A stretch of DNA of 64,000 bases from Amazonocrinis nigriterrae CENA67 (GCF_016056305.1 NZ_JAECZC010000062.1:45101-109100), one strand, 5' to 3'; shown: positions 44,513 through 53,709, counted from the first letter of the stretch. Made by a program: numbers and translations. The notes: generated by a model not told the origin, from the sequence alone.

Positions 44513-44878
44513 ATGAGATTCTTATATCATCCAGACCGAAAAAACATTTCTTTACCGGGAGTGCTATATGCGTTAGGCGATCCAGTCAGGCTAGAGATAG
44601 TGCGCTTGCTGGCGACTAAGGGTGAGCAATGCTGTGCTGAGTTTGATTTTGCGATCGCCAAGTCTACCATGTCCAATCATTTCAAGATTTTACGGGAGTC
44701 GGGGGTAGTCTTGACTCATAAAGAAGGGACACAACACATTAATCAGTTGCGGCGTGAAGATTTAGAGGCACTGTTTCCAGGGTTATTAGATGCGGTGTTG
44801 CGATCGGCTCAACCATTGATGATATGTAATCAGTCAAAAGTTCCTGCTAAAGTGGTGCAAAGACAGAGTGAGAGGTAA
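44513..44878 (+). CDS. ArsR-family HTH transcriptional regulator
   Basis: This 121-residue winged-helix protein has ALGDPVRLEIVRLLA (about 21-35), a recognition region AIAKSTMSNHFKILRESGVV (about 48-67), and wing residues THKEGTQHINQLRREDLE. The classic ELCVC metal site is replaced by EQCCAEF (adjacent Cys near 38-39), which may sense metal, thiol state or reactive species. Divergence from trxA and the run of reductases suggests it controls them. The ligand is unknown. Confidence 0.88.
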   Translation: MRFLYHPDRKNISLPGVLYALGDPVRLEIVRLLATKGEQCCAEFDFAIAKSTMSNHFKILRESGVVLTHKEGTQHINQLRREDLEALFPGLLDAVLRSAQPLMICNQSKVPAKVVQRQSER

Positions 44879-44926
44879 GGATTTTTCACAATTCTTACGT
44901 ATTAATACTTGAAAGTTCAATAGATT

Positions 44927-45103
44927 TTATGGTGCATTGGAATCCGTATTATGATGAATAACCACTTGAAGCAAATTACTTAATACAAATAAAAACCCTG
45001 CAATTACTGAAACAAGCATTAAACCAGAAAGGGCAGCAAAGGGAGAGACAATAAACAACAGTAAAAATGCAAACATTAAAATTGATAGAAGCGTCTTATT
45101 CAT
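44927..45103 (-). CDS. 58-residue hydrophobic membrane peptide
   Basis: A short minus-strand frame runs from ATG (45101-45103) to TAA (44927-44929). It begins with MNKTLLS, followed by two hydrophobic stretches (about 5-19 and 25-48) separated by SPFAA, then a polar HHNTDSNAP tail. GGTCAGAAAAG stands before the ATG. The clean amphipathic pattern and sensible start support a real small membrane protein; family unknown. It converges with the ArsR-type gene. Confidence 0.55.
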   Translation of the reverse strand: MNKTLLSILMFAFLLLFIVSPFAALSGLMLVSVIAGFLFVLSNLLQVVIHHNTDSNAP

Positions 45104-45536
45104 CTTTTCTGACCTATTTTAGTTTCCAGCTTTAAATTAACTAACAAATTCGTGTTCTGACATATGTCCGTAAACAGAGATTTTGTAGGAATTACGCACT
45201 CGTGACGAAAAACTAAGCTTTTGCGATTACTTCACATTGAAAGCGGGTTCTTTGAAGGAGTACGCTCGCTGCGGACGTAAAATCGTAGTCCGTGCGGAAG
45301 TCCTGTTTTGAAGAAGAATTCAGAAGCCAGAATTCAGGTTCTGGGTGCAGAATGTGGGTTAAATACAGCATTTTTCATTGGTATGAGGTACAAAAATTAC
45401 AGGCTTTGAGGCAGGAGGCAGGAGTTAGAAGCTTTCCATCTGATGAATGAATTCTGCGTTGTGTACTTCATTTACTTGCAAACTGCTGTATTTAGTGCCG
45501 ACTTACCTAAACTATGCTTCGACTGCTATATAGCAT
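45104..45536. other. 433-bp spacer with dispersed repeats
   Basis: It contains the dispersed repeat at 45208-45305 (partner of 37787-37856) and CTAAACTATGCTTCGACTGC at about 45507 (also at 31293). No gene is seen. Confidence 0.5.
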
Positions 45537-45956
45537 CTACCTACTAGGCGCACCAATTTGTTGACAAACAATTTGCATTGCTTTACCTGGTGAAGAAGTG
45601 GCGACAAAAGGTATTTCTCCTTTTTTATTATCTTCTTGAAGTAGCTGTCCCTCTGACCCGTAAATAGCTATGTGATTGAGAAATAGCCGCGATTCTTTGC
45701 ACAAAGCATGGAATGTCGTCTCGAATATGCCATCTTTATACATGCCATAAAGCTTGTATGTGGTGCCGGTAATAGTTTCCTTGTCTAAAGCTATACTGTT
45801 TCCTAACTTATCATGCCCTACTGTGATGTATCTGTCTGTGTCTTGGGCGATCGCTACATTACTGCTCAACAAAATAGCGATCGCTCCCACCATACCGCCT
45901 ATTTTAATTAACATCTGCGTTAAAATTATAAGATTGCATATATTTCTACTCCTCAT
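45537..45956 (-). CDS. Hypothetical exported protein
   Basis: This 139-residue protein has a signal peptide (hydrophobic core IGGMVGAIAILLSS, cleavage expected after VAIAQ near residue 38). ATG at residue 15 is a reasonable alternative start. The mature part has two Cys residues (in HALCKES and QIVCQQIG) that may form a disulfide, and a YITVGHD...ALDKETI opening. I do not recognise the family; surface or periplasmic location is inferred. Confidence 0.68.
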   Translation of the reverse strand: MRSRNICNLIILTQMLIKIGGMVGAIAILLSSNVAIAQDTDRYITVGHDKLGNSIALDKETITGTTYKLYGMYKDGIFETTFHALCKESRLFLNHIAIYGSEGQLLQEDNKKGEIPFVATSSPGKAMQIVCQQIGAPSR

Positions 45957-46033
45957 CTCAGTAGTTATAACTCGGTATAAGCACTGAATTTAAGGAGAAG
46001 GTGAAGGGGAAGGTAAATTAGTGAGTGTTTATT

Positions 46034-47053
46034 TCAACTCACAGCGGCTTCTAACAACTTAATTGTCCCAGCTTCGGCATCTATTTCCACTTCTAGACCA
46101 ATTGGCAAGATAAATTTATCTTTTAGATGACCTATCATGGAACCGTACCAAGCGGGAATACCCAAAGGTAGAATGTGGTCTTGCAATACTTGCATTAAGG
46201 TAAATGATGGTTCATCACCAAGGCTACAATCAGTGCATTGCCCAAAAATAAAACCGGCAATTTGATTAAGTATGCCAGTATTTTTTAACTGAGTCAGCAT
46301 CCTATCTACTCGATAAACATCTTCATTAGTATCTTCTACAAATAAAATACTTTGGTACCAGGAAGGTAAGTAAGGTGAACCTACCATTGCTGATAGTACC
46401 GATAAGTTACCACCCACAAGTTTACCTTTTGCCTTTCCCGGTGCGATCGCTTCTACTCGCACTTCACCAGTCTTAATATTTTCCATTGTCATCGCTTCTT
46501 TATTAAATAAGATGCGCTTGAGGTAATCCAATACAAATGGACTCCAAGTAGATATGGCGACGGGGCCGTGAAAAGTGATAATCCGACTGCGGGCATTAAT
46601 TGCTAATAATAGAGAAGTAATATCGCTATATCCCATTAAAATTTTTGGATGGGAGCGAATGAGAGGATAATCGAGTAGCGGTAAAATTCGATTACAGCCC
46701 CAACCACCACGCATAGTAATAATTGCTTTCACCGAGCGATCGCCAAACATGGTATTTATATCAAGAGCGCGATCGGCATCTTTACCCGCTAAATAACCAT
46801 AACGGTCTAAAATATGCGCCCCAAGCTTGACTTTTAATCCTAACTCTGTCAAATATTGCTTAACTACTTCGATATCTTTGGGTTCAACAATACCCGCAGG
46901 AGCAATTAATCCTACAGTATCACCAACTTGCAAACGCGGCGGTTTTATAATGGTATTCAAAGACAACTTGCCTTGAGCAGCCAGTATTGGAATCTGAGTG
47001 GATAAAGTAGCTAGTCCACAGGTTGCGAGAAATTGGCGGCGCTGGATATTCAT
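46034..47053 (-). CDS. LD-carboxypeptidase (peptidase family S66)
   Basis: This 339-residue protein resembles muramoyl-tetrapeptide LD-carboxypeptidases, which trim peptidoglycan stem peptides. The N-terminus has a twin-arginine signal (NIQRRQFLATCGLATLSTQ). Landmarks are VGLIAPAGIV (about 45-54), TMRGGWG (about 114-120), the catalytic Ser in MGYSDIT (about 141-147) and a Glu/His pair expected in FVEDTNEDVYRVDR and the C-terminal region. Tat export fits a periplasmic cell-wall role. Monocistronic. Confidence 0.88.
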   Translation of the reverse strand: MNIQRRQFLATCGLATLSTQIPILAAQGKLSLNTIIKPPRLQVGDTVGLIAPAGIVEPKDIEVVKQYLTELGLKVKLGAHILDRYGYLAGKDADRALDINTMFGDRSVKAIITMRGGWGCNRILPLLDYPLIRSHPKILMGYSDITSLLLAINARSRIITFHGPVAISTWSPFVLDYLKRILFNKEAMTMENIKTGEVRVEAIAPGKAKGKLVGGNLSVLSAMVGSPYLPSWYQSILFVEDTNEDVYRVDRMLTQLKNTGILNQIAGFIFGQCTDCSLGDEPSFTLMQVLQDHILPLGIPAWYGSMIGHLKDKFILPIGLEVEIDAEAGTIKLLEAAVS

Positions 47054-47154
47054 GATAGAAGTTTACCCTCACATTCTCTGCTCTCATTCATACTTTTTCC
47101 CTCTCCAATTACTGCCTTATTATTTTATTAGTATATTTTATTATTGCTTAATAC

Positions 47155-47592
47155 ATGAATTTACCCAATATCAAGCACGAAATTTTAGGAGAGCTACGGT
47201 ATGACACCAAATTTGATTGGTATGAAAGTCAAGTTGTTTTTTATGAAACACAACTTTCAATCAGCCTTTCAATAGAAGATAACGATAAAATCGAATCAAT
47301 ATTGACTAGAGCTAGTAGTGTTGTAAGACATCTGAAAAATTATGCTAAAAATGCAGAAGAATATGCTGTAAAAAAGTTGTTAGAACTTAAGAATAAAACA
47401 TGGCTATATGAAGACGAGACATTTTTAACATCTGAAGAGTTCAAAAACCGAATCATACTTGAAGGATTAGTCTTTTCTCCAGATGGTGAAGTGGAGTTCT
47501 ACTATAACGATGGAAATCTATTTTTTGGACATTGTATTCTGATCACAATGGATAAAGATAATTGCTTCATAGATGCTAGTATTTCTGGATAA
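47155..47592 (+). CDS. DUF2262-like protein
   Basis: This 145-residue protein has the pattern of DUF2262: a WYESQVVFYETQLSISLSIED opening (about 21-41), a helical middle (ASSVVRHLKNYAKNAEEYAV, about 55-74) and LVFSPDGEVEFYYNDGNLFFGHCILI (about 104-129). Function unknown; such proteins are scattered and often near polymorphic-toxin or mobile regions. Base composition is AT-rich relative to neighbours. It precedes a toxin-antitoxin pair by 105 bp. Confidence 0.7.
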   Translation: MNLPNIKHEILGELRYDTKFDWYESQVVFYETQLSISLSIEDNDKIESILTRASSVVRHLKNYAKNAEEYAVKKLLELKNKTWLYEDETFLTSEEFKNRIILEGLVFSPDGEVEFYYNDGNLFFGHCILITMDKDNCFIDASISG

Positions 47593-47697
47593 TTTAGCAT
47601 AAAGGTTTTTATTGATTAATACATTTAAGTTAGTAATTTTGTCCTTAAGTGTATTAGAACAATTTTTTTGCTTTTGGCATAGATCCATAATTTAAGT

Positions 47698-48015
47698 ATG
47701 GAAGTGAAAAACAACATGGACAATAACAAAATTGAAGTGACTGGAATCAGTGAACCTCTCCTTTGGCTGATTGATGAGCGAGTGAGGCACTTTGGAGGCG
47801 ACAGAGCAGCATATATCCGTGATTTGATTGAAAGGGATATATTCGGCACATCACACGGACAGAAACAACAAAGTGCCGATCTGGGTACAAAGCGTACTTT
47901 TGACCCACAACAATGGTCAGCCGATATGAAATTATTAGCTCAAGGTGCGGAAAAAATACCAGTTTTACCGCCAGAAGCATTTACCCGTGAAAGCATTTAT
48001 GGGAATCATGACTGA
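47698..48015 (+). CDS. Ribbon-helix-helix-like antitoxin
   Basis: This 105-residue protein has an N-terminal IEVTGISEPLLWLIDERV...DRAAYIRDLIERDI stretch (about 12-48) typical of RHH DNA-binding antitoxins, then a Gln-rich linker and an acidic C-terminal segment that would wrap the toxin. ATG at residue 7 (47716) is another possible start. Its stop shares one base with the start of the PIN toxin (TGATG), showing translational coupling. Confidence 0.78.
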   Translation: MEVKNNMDNNKIEVTGISEPLLWLIDERVRHFGGDRAAYIRDLIERDIFGTSHGQKQQSADLGTKRTFDPQQWSADMKLLAQGAEKIPVLPPEAFTRESIYGNHD

Positions 48016-48461
48016 TGCTGTTCATGGCAGATACAAACATCCTATTACGGTTCGTTTCTCCTTCAGATCCAAATCATATTTTGGTTCGTGATGCCATCTA
48101 TTCTTTACTGCAAAGGGGAGAAGAAATCTGTTACACATCACAAATTCTGGGAGAATTTTGGAACGTATGTACGCGACCTACAACGGCACGAAGCGGTTTT
48201 GGCTTATCAATTGAGGAGACAGACCAGAGAGCGCAAGTGATAAAACGTTACTTCAATTTTTTGCCTGATAGTGCCGCCGTTCATACGCAATGGCGGCGTT
48301 TAGTTGTGGATTATAGGGTGTCAGGGGTCAAGGTACATGATACAAGGTTGGTTGCAGCAATGTTAGTGCATGGGTTAACCCATATCCTGACGTTTAATGA
48401 TAGTGATTTTGCCCGTTATTTAGAAATTACTGGTGTTCACCCCAAAGATATAACACCATAA
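48015..48461 (+). CDS. vapC: PIN-domain toxin (VapC-like)
   Basis: This 148-residue PIN RNase has Asp in MADTNILLRF (about residue 6), Glu in QILGEFWNV (about 47), Asp in VKVHDTRLVAAM (about 115) and Asp in LTFNDSDFARY (about 135). This is the full acidic set. It is coupled by TGATG to the antitoxin upstream. Independent of, and different in sequence from, the PIN toxin in the restriction island. Confidence 0.88.
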   Translation: MLFMADTNILLRFVSPSDPNHILVRDAIYSLLQRGEEICYTSQILGEFWNVCTRPTTARSGFGLSIEETDQRAQVIKRYFNFLPDSAAVHTQWRRLVVDYRVSGVKVHDTRLVAAMLVHGLTHILTFNDSDFARYLEITGVHPKDITP

Positions 48462-48813
48462 GACAATTTATAAGGCATGAGAAAGGCAATATCTAATGCT
48501 ACACAAGCGCAAAGTAATCATATTCAAAAAATTTACCGAATTTTGGGCTTTTCACCTTTGTGTCTTTGTGTCTTAGTGGTTCACAAGTCAATTTTTTAAC
48601 CACTAAGTCGAGCCAGTGCGTTCGGTCGCCAGACTTGAAGCAACTGGCGTCACTAAGACACCAAGAAAAATATATTGGCTACTCTACACCTCATAGATTC
48701 CGTATCCCTTGTTTTCAGAATCTACCCAAAGAGTTAATAATCCTTCTTAAAGAGAGTATGCTGTTGCTGTATTGAAAGATAAAGTGAAAAAGAAAGATTT
48801 CCGGGAGGTAGCA
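48462..48813. repeat. Spacer with GTGTCTTTGTGTCTTAGTGGTT inverted repeat
   Basis: CCTTTGTGTCTTTGTGTCTTAG (first arm about 48558-48576) faces CACTAAG...CACTAAGACACC (about 48600-48662). An insert CGAGCCAGTGCGTTCGGTCG splits the second arm. It is a disrupted version of the inverted repeat near 3458. No gene is supported. Confidence 0.6.
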
Positions 48814-49176
48814 GTGGAGCGCAAACGCTTAATTATTGAAATGGGGATGGGAATAGATCAACATGGACAAGAACCAACGGTAGCAGCAGCAAGAGCTGTA
48901 CGTAATGCTATCGCTCACAATGCTTTACCTGGTGTTTGGGAAATCGCTGGTTTGAGTGACCCCAATGAGATGATTGTCCAAGTCCAAGTAGCAGTACCTT
49001 ATCCAGAACAAGTTAGAGAAGAGGAAGTACTAGCTGTACTACCTTTTGGCAAAAAAACTCTCACCGTAGAATTTGGGGGAATGGTGGTGCAAGGGCGAGC
49101 TATTGAATCTCTGAACGACAAAAATGACGAAATGTTGATAGCGATCGCTGCTGTGACCGTTTTGATTGAAAATTAG
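48814..49176 (+). CDS. Lin0512 family protein
   Basis: This protein has about 120 residues when started at GTG 48814, which has GGGAGG at 48803-48808; a TTG at 48772 would add 14 residues unlike the family. It contains [17 protein letters not shown] (residues 3-19), [17 protein letters not shown] and the AAVTVLIEN end that characterise Lin0512 (TIGR02058) proteins. These small proteins form a ring-like fold of unknown function. Monocistronic, followed by GGGAATT repeats. Confidence 0.86.
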   Translation: MERKRLIIEMGMGIDQHGQEPTVAAARAVRNAIAHNALPGVWEIAGLSDPNEMIVQVQVAVPYPEQVREEEVLAVLPFGKKTLTVEFGGMVVQGRAIESLNDKNDEMLIAIAAVTVLIEN

Positions 49177-49199
49177 TAACTGATGCGATCGCTACACTG

Positions 49200-49315
49200 G
49201 ATAATGGGGAATTGGGAATGGGGAATTGGAAATTGGGAATTGGGAATTGGAAATTGGGAATTGGGAATTGGGAATTGGGAATGGGGAATTGGGAATTGGG
49301 AATGGGGAATAGGTA
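49200..49315. repeat. GGGAATT heptamer array
   Basis: About fifteen GGGAATT/GGAAATT/GGGAATG heptamers run in tandem, upstream of the Rieske oxygenase gene. Confidence 0.8.
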
Positions 49316-49397
49316 ATAATATTATCTATTTATTAGTTGTGTATCATCTTAATAAGTAAATTTTTTAATTTTTCTAGATAAAAACTCAAATTCAATT

Positions 49398-50741
49398 ATG
49401 ACATTAGAAATCAACAGGCTATCAACTTCTACTTTTGAAACATCTGAAGCAAAGCAAGAATTTAACTGGCGACAATGTTGGTATCCTGTGTGTTTTATCC
49501 AAGACTTGCCAAAAGACCGACCTTACACTTTTTCTTTGTATGAAGAACCTTTTGTATTATTCAAAAATCAAGAAGGAAAACTTATTTGTCTAACAGATCG
49601 TTGTCCTCATCGTGCTGCTAGACTCTCCGATGGACAACTAATTGATGGTCAAATTGAGTGCTTGTACCACGGTTGGCAGTTCGGTACAGATGGCCAATGT
49701 CTGCACATTCCTCAGTTACCTGCTGATGCCAAAATTCCTGTCAATGCTTGTGTATCGTCTTTTAAAGTTGTAGAACACCAAGGTATCGTTTGGGTTTGGG
49801 CGGGAGAAAATGACACTGCTGCTGTTGAATTAATTCCTACTTTAACGGATTTAGAAACACCAGGATTTTTCAGCACAGATTACATGCGTGATCTACCTTA
49901 TGACCAAAGCTATTTCATAGAAAATGTGATCGACCCTGCACACATTCCCATTAGCCATGATGGCATTATGGGCAATCGAAACGACGCCCAACCGCTGGAA
50001 ATGGAAGTCATCGAAAGCTCAATTGCAGGTATTCGGGGACGGTATAGGAGATTACGAACACCTAATCAGCCTTGGAATGATTTAGATTTCATTGCTCCCA
50101 ACTTAATTGCTTATAAAATTAACTTTGTACAACGAGGTTGGCAAGGTGGAACAGGTTTGTATTCTATCCCTCTCGGTAAGAATAGATGCCGAATTCTCGT
50201 CAGAAATTATGGTAATTTTTTCAATTGGAAACTCAAATATTTGCCTAGTTGGGTAGATCACATCATGACGCGAAACCAAGTCTTGGAAGGAGATTTGCAA
50301 CTTGTTGTGGAACAAAAGGCACAAATTGAACGTTTGGGAACAAGTTTAAAAGAAGTCTATTTACCGCTGAAAACGTCTGATACTTTGGTACTTGAATACC
50401 GCAAATGGTTAGATAAATATGGTAAATTTTTGCCTTTTTATCAAGGTTATACTTCTGCCAAAAATATAGACACGAGCGAATCTAATCAAAATTCGACATC
50501 CCTAGACCGATTCTTACAACATACACAAATTTGTCATTCTTGCAACCGAGCTTATCAGGTGACAAATCAGTTCAAACAAATCTTTATAGGAGTAGCGATC
50601 GCCCTAGCATCTTTAGGCATATTAATAGATAATCCACAGTTGAAAATAGGCATAATTTTAGCTGCTATTGCGTCTGTTGGTTTGGCATTTGGTGCCCAGA
50701 AACTCAAAATTCAGTTTGAGCGTTCCTACACACGCCACTAA
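49398..50741 (+). CDS. Rieske non-heme iron oxygenase, pheophorbide a oxygenase-like
   Basis: This 447-residue oxygenase has the Rieske centre C69-x-H71 and C88-x2-H91 near the N-terminus, then the mononuclear iron site N176-x2-D179-x2-H182-x4-H187. A CxxC pair C379/C382 (ICHSC) precedes two hydrophobic C-terminal segments (about 397-432). This layout is that of the PaO/TIC55/PTC52/Cao group acting on chlorophyll-related tetrapyrroles in plants. The actual substrate here is unknown. First of three or four co-directional genes, 36 bp before the next. Confidence 0.88.
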   Translation: MTLEINRLSTSTFETSEAKQEFNWRQCWYPVCFIQDLPKDRPYTFSLYEEPFVLFKNQEGKLICLTDRCPHRAARLSDGQLIDGQIECLYHGWQFGTDGQCLHIPQLPADAKIPVNACVSSFKVVEHQGIVWVWAGENDTAAVELIPTLTDLETPGFFSTDYMRDLPYDQSYFIENVIDPAHIPISHDGIMGNRNDAQPLEMEVIESSIAGIRGRYRRLRTPNQPWNDLDFIAPNLIAYKINFVQRGWQGGTGLYSIPLGKNRCRILVRNYGNFFNWKLKYLPSWVDHIMTRNQVLEGDLQLVVEQKAQIERLGTSLKEVYLPLKTSDTLVLEYRKWLDKYGKFLPFYQGYTSAKNIDTSESNQNSTSLDRFLQHTQICHSCNRAYQVTNQFKQIFIGVAIALASLGILIDNPQLKIGIILAAIASVGLAFGAQKLKIQFERSYTRH

Positions 50742-50786
50742 TTTTATCTAATTCAAGCAAACTATCGAATTTAAGAATTGAATATT

Positions 50787-51584
50787 ATGAATCTACAAGA
50801 GCAAAACTGGACAAATTTATTTGGTAATCACACTCTTGAAGAAACTGCTTGGCATGGAACTTGGACTCAATATTCCCCAACTCAAGAAGTTATCAATACC
50901 TTTCAATGTGTGAGAAGTTTTCATGCTAATGAAGATAAAACATTGATTTATCACACAAATAATTACACTTACTCTGATGGAAGTACAGCAGAAAAAAGCT
51001 GGCAACTGGAAAAGCAAACTTGTAACCAGCCTGATGGTTTAGTTCATACAGCCGTCCCTTCTATGAGGACGTTATCTTTTGGTCAAGGTGCAACTGTTTG
51101 GTTAAGTAAAACCTTGGAAGCAGAAAAAAAATTCGCACTAGAGTTATTTTTCCGACACAATGATTGGCGAACTAGTGTTGGGATTATTTATGCAGAAAAT
51201 CACGATATAGAAAGGATTACTCACATTCGTGAACATTTAGGTAGCTTTACTTTAGAACCTCCTAGTTCTGAGGTGAAAGAAATAGATGGTCAGTGGATAG
51301 GGAAAAAACAGTACATGACTCCTGATTTAAGAGTCTCCGATACTGAACCTATTCCAGAACTCATCTTAGACCCGACAAAAGGTATAAATAAAACTGTTTT
51401 CTTACCTGATGGTGTGGTTGTAAATACTCCTGAAAGATTAGAAACTGGTCAGGCATTTAAAATTGTAGCCGGAAGATTTGTATCTCCAACTATTTTTAAG
51501 CGACTAACAGCAAAATATAACGTTTTGGGTAATTTTGAACTATTGGTTTATGAAGTATTTCATCGGCAATTTGAGAATAAATAG
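50787..51584 (+). CDS. DUF3598 family lipocalin-like protein
   Basis: This protein has about 265 residues from ATG 50787; an in-frame TTG at 50778 adds three residues. It shows DUF3598 features: NWTNLFGNH, then ETAWHGTWTQYSP near the start, repeated beta-strand pairs, RTSVGIIYAE, and the HIREHLGSF segment. The family is thought to form two beta-barrel (lipocalin/FABP-like) modules that may bind hydrophobic ligands. Placement between a Rieske oxygenase and an FAD monooxygenase suggests carriage of their substrate (inference). Confidence 0.78.
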   Translation: MNLQEQNWTNLFGNHTLEETAWHGTWTQYSPTQEVINTFQCVRSFHANEDKTLIYHTNNYTYSDGSTAEKSWQLEKQTCNQPDGLVHTAVPSMRTLSFGQGATVWLSKTLEAEKKFALELFFRHNDWRTSVGIIYAENHDIERITHIREHLGSFTLEPPSSEVKEIDGQWIGKKQYMTPDLRVSDTEPIPELILDPTKGINKTVFLPDGVVVNTPERLETGQAFKIVAGRFVSPTIFKRLTAKYNVLGNFELLVYEVFHRQFENK

Positions 51585-51650
51585 GAAGTGGGGAGGAGTT
51601 ATCTAAATTTGGTATCAAAAATTATAAACTAACTTTGAACTTGATAATTT

Positions 51651-52859
51651 ATGCTTGAAAACTATCAAAGTCAATTTACTCCCGTTGTCAAGAAAGTTGC
51701 TATTGTTGGTGCTGGGCCTGGCGGGTTAGCAGCGGCGATCGCTTTGCGAAAACATGGTATTGATGCCCAAGTTTATGAAAAAGCCCATGCTTTGCGACCA
51801 GTGGGGGCTGGGTTGTCACTACATCCCAACGGCTTGAATAGTTTAGAAGCGATCGCCCCAGGTATAACTGACGCTTTGAAACGTTCGGGTAGCCAGATCC
51901 GCAAAATCAACTTGAAGAAAACTACCGGAGAAATGATTGGAGAAAATTCCATCACTTTTACGGATAAATACGGTCAACCATTGTTACAAATTGGATGGTC
52001 ACGCTTGCAAGAAATTCTTGCCTCAAGATTGCCAAGCGATGTTATCCACCTCAATCATTACTACACCAGCTTTGAGCAAAGTGACAGCAAAATCAAAGTA
52101 TATTTTGCAGATGGCAAGACAGTAGAAGCAGACTTACTCATCGGGGCTGATGGGTTAAATTCCCAGGTCAGACAGCAACTAACTGGTGAGGGTGAGCCTC
52201 GTTATGCTGGACGCCTGTCTTGGCGTGCTGCAATCAAATTCAGCCATGAACTATTAGCTGCTGACGAAACAACATTAATTAGCACATTTACAGGCAAATA
52301 TTTCTTAGTTATTGACCAGAGTCAAGGAGACATATTTTGGAGTGCTGGAGTGGTATCACCTGAGAAAACTCTCTCCTCAAATGCTGCTGAGGTGAAGTCA
52401 AGAGTTGAACAACTGTTTGCAGACTTTGCAGAACCAGTACAGGCAATTATTGAAGCAACGGATGCCGAAGAAATTGTAGAACGACTGATATGTGACAGAC
52501 CACCTTTGCAAAAATGGAGTCAAGGGAGGGTAACGCTTTTAGGTGATGCTGCTCATCCAATGATACCAGCGATCGGACAGGGAGCCAATACAGCCTTGGA
52601 GGATGCCTGGGAACTCTCCCAGTACCTAGCCCATAGCTCTAGCCTGGAAGACGCCCTTACTAACTACGACAATCAACGCATACAACGTACCCAAGTAATT
52701 CAAGCTCGCAGTGCCATAGAAGGCAACCGCGCTTTAGATATTAAAAATGAAGTCTTTCTGCACGAATCGTTAAGTTTGGCACAGGTGAGCCAATCAGAGT
52801 TTGATGATTGGCTGTATAATCCTAGACCATGCATAGTTAGTGAGCAAAAAAGCCTGTGA
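51651..52859 (+). CDS. FAD-dependent aromatic/isoprenoid monooxygenase
   Basis: This 402-residue group A flavoprotein monooxygenase has the dinucleotide motif VAIVGAGPGGLAAAIALRKHG (residues 16-36, read in parts), DG-type LLIGADGLNSQVRQ (about 163-176) and the FAD-ribityl GDAAHPMIPAIGQGAN (about 298-313). It resembles salicylate hydroxylase and zeaxanthin-epoxidase-like enzymes. Substrate unknown. Starts 66 bp after the DUF3598 stop in the same direction; AATTCGT repeats follow. Confidence 0.88.
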   Translation: MLENYQSQFTPVVKKVAIVGAGPGGLAAAIALRKHGIDAQVYEKAHALRPVGAGLSLHPNGLNSLEAIAPGITDALKRSGSQIRKINLKKTTGEMIGENSITFTDKYGQPLLQIGWSRLQEILASRLPSDVIHLNHYYTSFEQSDSKIKVYFADGKTVEADLLIGADGLNSQVRQQLTGEGEPRYAGRLSWRAAIKFSHELLAADETTLISTFTGKYFLVIDQSQGDIFWSAGVVSPEKTLSSNAAEVKSRVEQLFADFAEPVQAIIEATDAEEIVERLICDRPPLQKWSQGRVTLLGDAAHPMIPAIGQGANTALEDAWELSQYLAHSSSLEDALTNYDNQRIQRTQVIQARSAIEGNRALDIKNEVFLHESLSLAQVSQSEFDDWLYNPRPCIVSEQKSL

Positions 52860-53053
52860 CCAAATAATTACTAATTCGTAATTCGTAATTCGTAATTAAT
52901 AATTTAATAATCATGAATTAATATTTAATAAATTGAGGATGTAGTGCAACTTAATTTATTAATGTAAAATACAAAAGTTATTCATTGTTCAGAGCAACTA
53001 CCTTGAGGTATGGGGTATAATTACGAATTAAGAATTATCAATTACGAATTATT

Positions 53054-53446
53054 TTGACCAACCATCCAGAAGCTATTGAAACAATAGTCGCCGCCTACTT
53101 TGCCAACATTGCAGCCATGAATCCAGAAGGCTGGGTAGAGAATTTTGCTGAAGATGCTGTTAGTTATGATCCGGTTGGTGAACCACCAACAAAAATTCAT
53201 GAAGGATTCCGTCAGTTTATCGGGCAATTGCAAGCAGTCTTTGAAAAACTGGAACCAATAACTGAGCATACCTTCGTTGCTGGTAATGAAGCAGCAGTCA
53301 AGTGGACAATGCACGGACTCAGCAAGAGTGGCAAATCAGTAACCTTCGAGGGAATCACTATTTTCGAGATTAACGAAGCTAACAAGATTCAAACGACTCG
53401 CGCATATTGGAATCCTGCTTTGATGGTAGCTCAACTGCGCTCTTAA
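53054..53446 (+). CDS. SnoaL/NTF2-like small protein
   Basis: This 130-residue protein has the cone-shaped NTF2/ketosteroid-isomerase fold pattern: a helix IETIVAAYFANIAAMNPEGW (about 8-27), FAEDAVSYDPVG (about 31-42), and strands ending in ITIFEINEANKIQTTRAYW. The start must be TTG 53054, since the frame is closed by TAA 53027 and the next Met is at residue 24. It lies 195 bp after the monooxygenase and could belong to the same pathway. Function (isomerase, cyclase or binding) is open. Confidence 0.82.
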   Translation: MTNHPEAIETIVAAYFANIAAMNPEGWVENFAEDAVSYDPVGEPPTKIHEGFRQFIGQLQAVFEKLEPITEHTFVAGNEAAVKWTMHGLSKSGKSVTFEGITIFEINEANKIQTTRAYWNPALMVAQLRS

Positions 53447-53594
53447 ACGTTTCAGGTTGCGAGGAATACAGAGTAGGGAAGCGATCGCGGAAATTTTGTA
53501 ATTGCTTCACTTCGTTGCGATCGCTGCGGACATATCGCAAGTAATAACCAAAGGACATGATATTTGAAATAATCTTTGCGACACATGGATTAAC

Positions 53595-53624
53595 TGTAGG
53601 GGCGTACAGCTGTACGCCCCTACA
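53595..53624. repeat. 30-bp perfect palindrome, dispersed family
   Basis: TGTAGGGGCGTACAG is followed by its exact reverse complement. Longest member of the family at 288 and 13640; sits 50 bp upstream of the second NsiR1 array. Confidence 0.8.
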
Positions 53625-53709
53625 AGATATCTGTTTCAGGTATAAATAATCAAGCAAACGTGATATCGAAATTTATCCGGAAGATGCTGTTTGAGATGCG
53701 AACAATTAA

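Noticed and set aside
48560..48775. 71-codon frame before the Lin0512 gene
   Set aside because: Composed of the split GTGTCTTAGTGG inverted repeat.
53379..53657. 92-codon minus-strand frame overlapping the NTF2-like gene
   Set aside because: Overlaps a better-supported gene and includes the 30-bp palindrome. A short inner part (FGYYLRYVRSDRNEV) is protein-like, so it could be a fragment, but support is too weak.
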